The translations under genes and the position numbers were made by a program. From positions 1 to 64,000 of the forward strand of contig NZ_JRWK01000006.1 in the NCBI RefSeq assembly GCF_001729965.1: a DNA stretch of 64,000 bases, read 5' to 3'. The notes below the pieces were generated by a model, which did no database searches, was not told where the DNA came from, and saw only the letters and a list, made by a program, of their open reading frames with translations. Source of the DNA: Methanosphaera sp. WGK6 (GTDB taxonomy: Archaea; Methanobacteriota; Methanobacteria; Methanobacteriales; Methanobacteriaceae). This document shows positions 57,443-64,000 of this stretch, in pieces (positions within the stretch are counted from its first letter, which is position 1; every line of letters starts with the position of its first letter).

Positions 57443-57894
57443 AAAGCATCCATAGTTAATTTTTTAAGATCATTATTTTTCACAGCAATTGCAAAAGATC
57501 TAATAACATTTCCACCTTTTTCTTCAATGAGTTTACCCATAGTTTCAATAGTTTGATTTCCACCTTGACTACCCATAGTGGCAAATAGTATAACATTCAC
57601 ACCATTAAAATCATTTACTTTGATAAATTCAGTAATTGCAGGTGCAGGTTTAGATGCCCATACAGGAGTTCCAATATAAACTGTATCATAACTAGCAAGG
57701 TCAATAGCTTCATATTCAATAGTTGTTGATTTACCTCGCATTGCGTCAAAAGCACCTATCATGTATTGAAGAGCACCATTTCTATTTTTTTTGTCGTGTA
57801 CTTCTACTAATTTTGCATCTTTTTCATTAGCAATAGTATCTGCAACTAGTTTTGTATTATTTGTTCTACTATAGTAAATTACAAGATCTGTCAT
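57433..57894 (-). CDS. Flavodoxin-like protein 3
   Basis: A 153-residue flavodoxin-fold protein: YYSRTNNTKLVADTIA (FMN phosphate loop, residues 6-14), DTVYIGTPVWASKPAPAI in the middle, and FATMGSQGGNQTIETMGK for the second FMN loop. The start MTDLVIYYSRT follows AGGTGATTAAT; GTG at 57903 in frame is inside the ribosome site. It is 53 bp downstream of argC on the same strand, so it could be read through from argC or from its own promoter. Confidence 0.85.
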   Translation of the reverse strand: MTDLVIYYSRTNNTKLVADTIANEKDAKLVEVHDKKNRNGALQYMIGAFDAMRGKSTTIEYEAIDLASYDTVYIGTPVWASKPAPAITEFIKVNDFNGVNVILFATMGSQGGNQTIETMGKLIEEKGGNVIRSFAIAVKNNDLKKLTMDALND

Positions 57895-57947
57895 ATTAAT
57901 CACCTATATTATGTATATTTCTTATTAGATTGCTTTTCTTTTTATAC

Positions 57948-58976
57948 TTATGGATATAATCCTAATTCTTTTAATCCTTCTGTTTCATTAAAACCAAACA
58001 TAATATTCATGTTTTGTATTGCTTGACCAGAAGCACCTTTAACAAGATTATCAATAGCAGATATAACAACTAGTTGATTCTCATCATCTAAAGAAATACC
58101 ACCAATTTGACAATAATTAGATCCTCTTACACTAGCAAGAAGAGGAATTTTATTATCTTTTAATACTTTAACAAATGGTTCATCGTTATAGTATTCCTTG
58201 TATAAGTTATATACATCGTCAGCTGAAACATCATTTTTTAATAGGAAACTATGGTTTGTTGTAATAATTCCTCTAATAACTGGTACAAGATGAGGTGTAA
58301 ATGATACTTTAACCTTTTTATCACCAAAGTTTCTAAGTTGTTCTCTAATTTCAGGTGTATGTCTATGGTTTGCTATAGAATATGGCTTAATATTATCAGA
58401 ACAAGTAGGATAATGTGTATTTGCATTAGGTTTAACACCAGCTCCACTAACTCCACTTTTACTGTCAAGAATAATTCTATCAACTAATTGATTCTCCACA
58501 ATAGGAAGACTTGAAAGAATAGCACCTGTTGGGAAACAACCGGGATTTGCAATTAAATTAGCATCTTTTATTTGTTCACGATTAATTTCTGGTAAACCAA
58601 ATACAGCATTTAATTCAGGATGTAAATGTTTAATACCATACCATTTTTCATATACATTAACATCACTAAATCTAAAATCACCACTTAAATCAATTACTTT
58701 AGAACCGTTATTTAAGTAGTCTGGTACTAATTTCATTGAAGCACCATGTGGAAGTGCACTAAATACAACATCAGCATCTACATCACTAGTTTCAGGGTTT
58801 GTAAATTCTAAATCTACATCTTCTAAATTTGGATGTAAATTTGATACATTTTCTCCTTCATTTTTACGACTTGTTACAGTAGTTATGTTTACTTTTGGAT
58901 GTCTAAGTAATATTCTCATTAATTCTCCACCAGTGTATCCACTAGCACCAATAATTGCTACATCTATTTTACTCAT
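57948..58976 (-). CDS. argC: N-acetyl-gamma-glutamyl-phosphate reductase
   Basis: It reduces N-acetylglutamyl phosphate to the semialdehyde with NADPH, the third step of ornithine/arginine synthesis. The 342-residue product has the Rossmann motif GASGYTGGELMRIL at 10-23, the catalytic cysteine C147 in IANPGCFPTG and the histidine-bearing HRHTPEIREQL segment. AGGAGTATG-type spacing (GAGGAGTATGAAAT) precedes the ATG. argB and argJ lie about 1.3-3.4 kb upstream on the same strand, separated by an RNase HIII-like gene. Confidence 0.97.
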   Translation of the reverse strand: MSKIDVAIIGASGYTGGELMRILLRHPKVNITTVTSRKNEGENVSNLHPNLEDVDLEFTNPETSDVDADVVFSALPHGASMKLVPDYLNNGSKVIDLSGDFRFSDVNVYEKWYGIKHLHPELNAVFGLPEINREQIKDANLIANPGCFPTGAILSSLPIVENQLVDRIILDSKSGVSGAGVKPNANTHYPTCSDNIKPYSIANHRHTPEIREQLRNFGDKKVKVSFTPHLVPVIRGIITTNHSFLLKNDVSADDVYNLYKEYYNDEPFVKVLKDNKIPLLASVRGSNYCQIGGISLDDENQLVVISAIDNLVKGASGQAIQNMNIMFGFNETEGLKELGLYP

Positions 58977-59273
58977 ATTTCATACTCCTCTTTATTTATT
59001 TATATTTTAGTTTAAGAAGAAATTTATTAGTATTTATTATATTTTTAAATAGTATAAGTTAATCTTTTTTATATATGGGATATTTTGTAAAAAAAACTTA
59101 TTTATTTTTCATGAAATCTATATGAATTACTATTAATTTCAGTATTTAAATAATTCAATAAGAAATATTTATTTTACATTCTATTTTAATAATACTTAAA
59201 TGATAAATTACTCTTTTTATTGTATGATTTTTTAATTATTCAAATATTAATTTTTTTATCATAACTACTTTCT

Positions 59274-60161
59274 TTAGATGTATGGTTTAATATTTTTAAA
59301 ATGGGTCTTTGCAACATTACTTAGAATATTTCGATCAATGTTTTTAGGCTTAGTTTTCTTAGATAAATTCACATGATATCTTTCTTCAAGTTCCATTAAT
59401 GTCTTTTCATAATGATACTTAGCTATAATACTACTTGCTGCAACTGGAATATATCGCTCACCATTACTTTCCTGAATAACATCAATATTTTTATTAATAT
59501 CTAAGTATTGGTTCATCTTTTTATAATCAAATTTATCAATAATTACAAGTACATCACTTGTTTGAATTTGGGCAAGTAAACTAGTTATTACCTTAGAATG
59601 AAGATAAGCTAGTAAATGATTAAGGTTTTTACCTTCACTAGTAAATTTATGATATAGTTTATTGTAGCTAAAAGGTTTAAGAACAATAGTTTCATGTATT
59701 ATGTTCAAATTTTTAATTTCAGAGTATAATCTTTTTATTTCATTTCTAGATAGTTTTTTACTATCCTTAACACCAATTTGCTTTAACTCTAAATTTTCAT
59801 CATATGAGGTAGCTACAGCACTAACAACTAAAGGACCATACCATTCGCCCTTACCAGTTTCATCAGAACCTATGGTAAACTCATAGTTATTGAATGAAAT
59901 ACTCGAATTATTATAGTTATTTTGATAATTGGTGTGTGTGGCATGTGATATATATTCTTTTTGTTCTAAAATTTTAGATAATAAAGTTAATGTCTGACTA
60001 TTTTCATTATAAACTAGCTTTTTAGAATTATATAAAATAAAAATAATCCGACCATCTTTTATACGAACACTTTCATACTGGTGAGGTTTTTCATGATGTA
60101 AACTACGTGTAATATTGTTAAAACGTTTAATTTCATTATCTGTTAATTTAACGGATTTCAT
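59274..60161 (-). CDS. Type 2 RNase H, RNase HIII-like
   Basis: The 295-residue product has the active-site start GSDETGKGEWYGPLVV (D100, E101), DSKKLSR with D133, and VLVIIDKFDY near 209, as in RNase HII/HIII. Its N-terminal 95 residues form an extra domain, and the GSDE(T)GKG motif with E-W-Y-GPLVV resembles RNase HIII more than archaeal RNase HII (GIDEAGRG). Such enzymes cleave RNA in RNA-DNA hybrids and remove R-loops or primers. RNase HIII is chiefly a Firmicutes enzyme, so this gene may be of bacterial origin (inference). It lies between argC and argB. Confidence 0.8.
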   Translation of the reverse strand: MKSVKLTDNEIKRFNNITRSLHHEKPHQYESVRIKDGRIIFILYNSKKLVYNENSQTLTLLSKILEQKEYISHATHTNYQNNYNNSSISFNNYEFTIGSDETGKGEWYGPLVVSAVATSYDENLELKQIGVKDSKKLSRNEIKRLYSEIKNLNIIHETIVLKPFSYNKLYHKFTSEGKNLNHLLAYLHSKVITSLLAQIQTSDVLVIIDKFDYKKMNQYLDINKNIDVIQESNGERYIPVAASSIIAKYHYEKTLMELEERYHVNLSKKTKPKNIDRNILSNVAKTHFKNIKPYI

Positions 60162-60234
60162 AATAACAAACTCAATTTTTTAATGTAAAATAATTATAAA
60201 AAAAAGTAAATATGGTGGTTAAATAAGGATGTAT

Positions 60235-61131
60235 CTATTCTCTAATCATAGTACCAATACCATGCTTTGTGAAAATTTCAAGAAGAATAGAATGATTAAT
60301 TCTACCATCTAAAATATGGGCCGTTTTAACTCCATTTTCCACAGCATTAATACAAGTTTCAACTTTAGGAATCATACCACCTGTAATAATACCTTCTTTA
60401 ACTAATTCTTTTAATTCATCCACACGAATACGTCTAATAATACTTTCAGGGTCATTAGGGTCTGTTAATATACCAGGAACATCAGTTAAAACAATTAATT
60501 TCTCAGCATCAACTTCTGAAGCAATAGATCCTGCAACAGTATCTGCATTTAAGTTAAGTGTATTTCCATTTTGATCAATACCAATAGGTGAAATAACAGG
60601 AATGTAATTCTTTGTTGTTAAATCATCAATAATTCCACTGTTAACACGGTCAATTTTACCAACATAACCTAAATCTACTTCAAGAATTTCACCATTTTCA
60701 TGTCTAATTTTAGTAGGTGCTTTTTTAGAAGATTCAAGTAAAAAATCATCTTTTCCTGAAATACCTAAACTTTTACCACCATGTAAACCAATCTTTGAAA
60801 CAATTTCAGTATTAATTTTACCAACTAAAACCATTTTAACAATTTCCATAGTTTCTTCATCAGTAACTCTAAGACCACCAATAAATTTGGCTTCTTTACC
60901 CATTTTATCCATAGATCTTGATATTTCTGGTCCACCACCATGAACAACGATAGGTTGCATACCTACATACTTAAGTAATACTGTATCTCTTGCAGTAGAA
61001 CTCATAGCATTTTCATCAATCATAGCATGGCCACCATACTTAATCATAATCTTCTTATCATGAAATTTCTTAATATAAGGTAATGCTTCAATTAAAACAT
61101 TACTAATATCTAATTGTTCTTGTTCAACCAT
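60235..61131 (-). CDS. argB: Acetylglutamate kinase
   Basis: It phosphorylates N-acetylglutamate with ATP, step two of the arginine pathway. The 298-residue product shows MIKYGGHAM (ATP-binding glycine-rich loop), [32 protein letters not shown] and [13 protein letters not shown] (lysine and signature segment). The start MVEQEQLDI is chosen by family alignment; an in-frame GTG right after the argJ stop (61164) would add eleven residues without a ribosome site. It follows argJ directly, so the two are one transcript. Confidence 0.97.
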   Translation of the reverse strand: MVEQEQLDISNVLIEALPYIKKFHDKKIMIKYGGHAMIDENAMSSTARDTVLLKYVGMQPIVVHGGGPEISRSMDKMGKEAKFIGGLRVTDEETMEIVKMVLVGKINTEIVSKIGLHGGKSLGISGKDDFLLESSKKAPTKIRHENGEILEVDLGYVGKIDRVNSGIIDDLTTKNYIPVISPIGIDQNGNTLNLNADTVAGSIASEVDAEKLIVLTDVPGILTDPNDPESIIRRIRVDELKELVKEGIITGGMIPKVETCINAVENGVKTAHILDGRINHSILLEIFTKHGIGTMIRE

Positions 61132-61164
61132 TATTCTCACAAATCCTTTATTTACTAAACTCAC

Positions 61165-62361
61165 TTATGTAGTATACTCAGCATTAATTCTAACATAATC
61201 ATATGTTAAATCACAACCATATGCTGTAGTACTTGCATCACCATCATGTAAATTAACAGTAATTACAATATCTTTTTTACCCATTAACTCTTCTGCTTTT
61301 TCAAGTTGTTCTGGATTACTATATGTTTTAACATCACCTTTATCAACAATAACAACAGTTTCATTACCAGAACCTATACTAATAGATACATTATCAGGGT
61401 CAAAATCTACACCAGAATAACCCATAGCACTAATAATACGACCCCAATTAGGATCAGCACCAGCAAGAGCAGTTTTAACTAAACTTGAAGATACTACACT
61501 TTTAGATACTAGTATAGCATCATCTAATGATTTAGCACCTTCACAGACAACTTCCATAAACTTCTTAGCACCTTCACCATCCTTAGCAATCTGCTTAGCA
61601 AGACTAATACAAACATAATCAAGTGCTTCTTGGAAGTTTTCATCAATTTCTGCTTCAATTTCATTAGTACTCATAACTAGAACTGTGTCATTAGTACTTT
61701 CATCACCATCAACAACAACCATGTTAAATGACTTTTTAACACTTTCACGAAGGGCTTCTTGTAATGTATTCTTATTAATTTTAAGATTAGTAGTAATAAA
61801 TCCAAGCATAGTACCCATATTAGGTGCAATCATACCAGAACCCTTACACATACCAGCTACACGAAAAACTGTACCATCATTTAATGAAGCTTCAACAGCA
61901 CATTCCTTAGTAACAGTATCTGTTGTAAGAATAGCATTAGCCGCATCACTAGCATGTTGTCTACTATTACCAAGTCTACCTAGAGATTCAATAGCAACAG
62001 GTTTAATAATATCCATAGGCATTTGTCTACCAATAACACCAGTAGAAGCAACAGCAACATCTTCTAATGGAATACTTAAGTCATCAGCAACAAGTTGAGC
62101 TAATTCTAAACCCTTTTTAATACCATCTTCTTTTGTATAACAATTAGCATTACCACTGTTAACAATAACAGCAGAAATATTACCATCTTCTAAATGTTTT
62201 CTTGTAATATCAATTGGAGCTGCATAAACTTTATTTGTTGTAAATACTGCAGCAGCAGTTGAATTTTCATGATACAATATGGTAACACCATATTTACCTT
62301 CTCTATATCCACTAGCTTTAATACTACTAATGGAACATATACCATCTTCTAAAATTTTCAT
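61165..62361 (-). CDS. argJ: Ornithine acetyltransferase (glutamate N-acetyltransferase)
   Basis: ArgJ recycles acetyl from acetylornithine to glutamate and can use acetyl-CoA. The 398-residue product shows ASTGVIGRQMP and the autocleavage region KGSGMIAPNMGTMLGF, where the Thr at residue 184 becomes the N-terminus of the beta chain. The residue before it is Gly rather than the usual Ala (GTML instead of ATML), which may alter cleavage. GADPNWGRI and NSGNANCYT are conserved family motifs. GTGATTAATT lies upstream of the ATG. It is the first gene of the argJ-argB unit. Confidence 0.96.
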   Translation of the reverse strand: MKILEDGICSISSIKASGYREGKYGVTILYHENSTAAAVFTTNKVYAAPIDITRKHLEDGNISAVIVNSGNANCYTKEDGIKKGLELAQLVADDLSIPLEDVAVASTGVIGRQMPMDIIKPVAIESLGRLGNSRQHASDAANAILTTDTVTKECAVEASLNDGTVFRVAGMCKGSGMIAPNMGTMLGFITTNLKINKNTLQEALRESVKKSFNMVVVDGDESTNDTVLVMSTNEIEAEIDENFQEALDYVCISLAKQIAKDGEGAKKFMEVVCEGAKSLDDAILVSKSVVSSSLVKTALAGADPNWGRIISAMGYSGVDFDPDNVSISIGSGNETVVIVDKGDVKTYSNPEQLEKAEELMGKKDIVITVNLHDGDASTTAYGCDLTYDYVRINAEYTT

Positions 62362-62487
62362 AATTAATCACACTTTAAAATATTAACTTAGGGAAAAAAT
62401 CTTATGATTTTCATAAAAAAAATAAATTTGAAATATCTCTTCTTTTTAAAAAAATAAAAATAAGAATTAATTTTTCATAGATAAAAA

Positions 62488-62817
62488 CTATGTGTTGTTT
62501 TTATGAGTGTTATTACTATTTAAACCATTATTAGAACTACTATTAGTTCTATTTTTGGAATTACTACTATAATTATTTGAATTACTATTTTTCTTAGTAG
62601 TTGTAGTTTTCTTAGTAGTTGTGTATGTTGTATTATTTGTAGTGTTTGTTGTATTGTTTAGTGTTGTATTTGTCGTGTTGTTATCATCACTATTGAACAT
62701 GTCACTTAAATCAGGTGTTTCAAAATGGATGACTGTTGCACCTACTGTTCCACAGATCATAGCTAGTATTCCTACTATTATTATGAGGAACATTTTTGAG
62801 TTTGTACTTGAACTAAT
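62488..62817 (-). CDS. Membrane-anchored Asn/Thr/Ser-rich protein (ATT start)
   Basis: The 109-residue product has a short start, one hydrophobic segment (MFLIIIVGILAMICGTVGATVI) and then a low-complexity tail composed almost only of Asn, Thr, Ser and Lys (NTTLNNTTNTT, KKTTTTKKNSNS, NSSSNNGLNS). It looks like an N-glycosylated surface stalk or a remnant of an adhesin. The ribosome site GAGGAGGT at 62831-62824 is 31 bases before the first in-frame ATG (62793), but six bases before an in-frame ATT (62817; another ATT at 62820). No GTG or TTG lies between, so ATT initiation is preferred. Confidence 0.6.
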   Translation of the reverse strand: MSSSTNSKMFLIIIVGILAMICGTVGATVIHFETPDLSDMFNSDDNNTTNTTLNNTTNTTNNTTYTTTKKTTTTKKNSNSNNYSSNSKNRTNSSSNNGLNSNNTHKNNT

Positions 62818-62830
62818 AATATTACCTCCT

Positions 62831-63994
62831 CTAGTCTCCTGTGGCTACTACTGCAATAAGTGATATTATCATTGCAATTAGTCCGAGCCATGCATTTCCA
62901 GTGTTCCATCCAAGTATTGTCATAATGAATATGAATATAAATACTGCGATGAGTGTTCCTGATTTATTTGATATGTAGTCTATGGATGATCTTGTGAATT
63001 CTGTTGGAATATAGTATGCATATTTTCCATTTGCTAAGTCAAATACTACTGATGGTGTATCATGTCTTATTTGTAAATCATCAGTTAGATGAGCATTTTC
63101 TCCTGCTTCTCTTCTACTATTTCCTATTCCTATTCTTAAGTTTAATCCATTATTTAGAGCATACCATGCACAATCCAATCCTGTTTTTATGGCTATGGAT
63201 TTGTTCGGGTAGTTGATGATAAGGTCATCTCCACCTACACGGTAGCCTTCTATTTTGCCTTGGCTTTCATTTTCAATATATGTATTAATATCATTCATTA
63301 TTTCGATGAGTTTATCTTTTCCATATTCTGAAATGAATCCTGTTGAGTCTTTTGCATCTATGTACATGAAGTTATCTACAGGAAGTGGTGTTAATTCTAC
63401 TCTTTCTACAGTAGGAACTTCTTCAAAGATTACACCATATTCTCCACCTAATTTAGTGAATCCTACTCCTGATATTGGTCCTATTGCTGCATTCATTTCT
63501 ATTGCACGTTCTATTGATGCAGCTCCTGTCATTCCTACTGCTGCTCTTACATTTATACCTTGTTGCATTCCAAGGGCTATTATTTTAATTGCTATTCTTA
63601 TTCCTTCTTTTTTAGAAGGCATGAGTGCAACAATTTCCGTTCTACCTTTTTCAATAATTTCTCCATCTACTACTTCTATCATTTTTGCAAATGTATTTAT
63701 GAGTGGGGCTCGCTCTAGGAGTTCTATGTATAGGTAACGGTCATTTCCCATGATGATATTACTTAGTAGTGCATATTCATTAACATCATCATCTGCTGGT
63801 TTTATTTCAACAAATTTCCTGTTTAGGGGTAAGTCTCGTTGGTCTATTTCTCGTTCAAGGTTTTGAAATATACTTCTGCTGTTTATATTTGCAGGTTCTA
63901 TTTCTATAAGCATTGTTTTGGTTAGGTTTATTAGTGAAACATATTCTGTTTCTAAATCAGTAGTTGCAAAGTAATTTGTACCTATACTAACCAC
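62831..63994 (-). CDS. Membrane-anchored protein with a GGDEF/cyclase-like domain (5' end possibly outside window)
   Basis: The visible 387 residues show an N-terminal domain of about 190 residues (IALGMQQGINVRAAVGMTGAAS), then MYIDAKDSTGFISEYGKDKLI and GKIEGYRVGGDDLIINYPN, an arrangement like the D..F/GGDEF core of nucleotidyl cyclases with GGDD in place of GGDEF, followed by RIGIGNSRREAGENA. Two membrane helices close the C-terminus. It may make or bind a nucleotide; activity is unproven. The GTG at 63994 has no ribosome site and the frame is open to the window edge, so the true start may lie beyond it. It ends 14 bp from the Asn/Thr-rich gene, probably one transcript. Confidence 0.65.
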   Translation of the reverse strand: MVSIGTNYFATTDLETEYVSLINLTKTMLIEIEPANINSRSIFQNLEREIDQRDLPLNRKFVEIKPADDDVNEYALLSNIIMGNDRYLYIELLERAPLINTFAKMIEVVDGEIIEKGRTEIVALMPSKKEGIRIAIKIIALGMQQGINVRAAVGMTGAASIERAIEMNAAIGPISGVGFTKLGGEYGVIFEEVPTVERVELTPLPVDNFMYIDAKDSTGFISEYGKDKLIEIMNDINTYIENESQGKIEGYRVGGDDLIINYPNKSIAIKTGLDCAWYALNNGLNLRIGIGNSRREAGENAHLTDDLQIRHDTPSVVFDLANGKYAYYIPTEFTRSSIDYISNKSGTLIAVFIFIFIMTILGWNTGNAWLGLIAMIISLIAVVATGD

Positions 63995-64000
63995 TCTTTT

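Overview
The window is very AT-rich archaeal DNA. An archaeal histone, aIF6, ribosomal proteins L31e/L39e/LX/S19e, prefoldin, RNase P component 4, an ABCE1-type ATPase, class I HMG-CoA reductase and archaeal phosphopantothenate synthetase point to a methanogen of the order Methanobacteriales. The Asn/Thr-rich surface protein, the Mur-ligase-like protein and the base composition suggest Methanosphaera (inference; no search was run).

Layout. 1-3000: the 3' part of a giant repeat-containing adhesin-like gene. 3.2-9.3 kb: argH, a tiny membrane protein, a KH/PP-loop ATPase, and two tandem membrane glycosyltransferase-like genes, the upstream one broken by a frameshift. 9.5-18 kb: histone, ABCE1, a radical-SAM/SPASM enzyme, an acetolactate-synthase-like enzyme, dUTPase, a DUF368 membrane protein and two duplicated methyltransferases. 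18.1-26.1 kb: ftsY, then the conserved archaeal translation cluster (pfdA-rplX-eif6-rpl31e-rpl39e-PP-loop protein-pdcd5-rps19e-yhbY-rnp4), an AK6-type kinase and thrC. 26.5-34.4 kb: a frameshifted membrane protein, a VIT-like protein, hmgA, sucD, aroD, aroC and tRNA-Thr. 34.4-42.2 kb: a metallo-hydrolase and uvrA/uvrB/uvrC, a bacterial-type excision repair set. 42.2-54 kb: a QueG-like protein, paired unknown paralogues, redox and membrane proteins, an M42 peptidase, dph6, UPF0200/UPF0201, the archaeal CoA ligase, secD and secF. 54.5-64 kb: a Mur-like ligase, three flavodoxin-like proteins, argC, an RNase HIII-like protein, argB, argJ, and two membrane-linked proteins.

Most striking observations. 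(1) Several genes have a well-placed Shine-Dalgarno sequence but no ATG/GTG/TTG near it. Instead an in-frame ATT sits at or near the expected start position: dph6, a secreted Asn/Thr-rich protein, the Mur-like ligase, perhaps secD and aroD. This suggests recurring AUU initiation. (2) Two genes are each broken by a single extra base in a run of exactly seven A or T. (3) The spacer between the flavodoxin genes holds a TATA-like element flanked by two TTTAGG/CCTAAA inverted repeats that resemble DtxR/IdeR-type metal-regulator operators. (4) Other intergenic spacers carry operator-like palindromes, two of them sharing an ATA centre.

Functionally, argJ-argB-argC (minus strand) and argH (plus strand) give part of arginine synthesis. 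aroD-aroC serve the shikimate pathway. hmgA supplies isoprenoid lipid precursors, and the phosphopantoate ligase supplies CoA. ftsY, secD and secF serve protein targeting and export. Start codons were chosen from Shine-Dalgarno spacing (AGGTGAT or GGAGG about 5-8 nt upstream) and from family knowledge.
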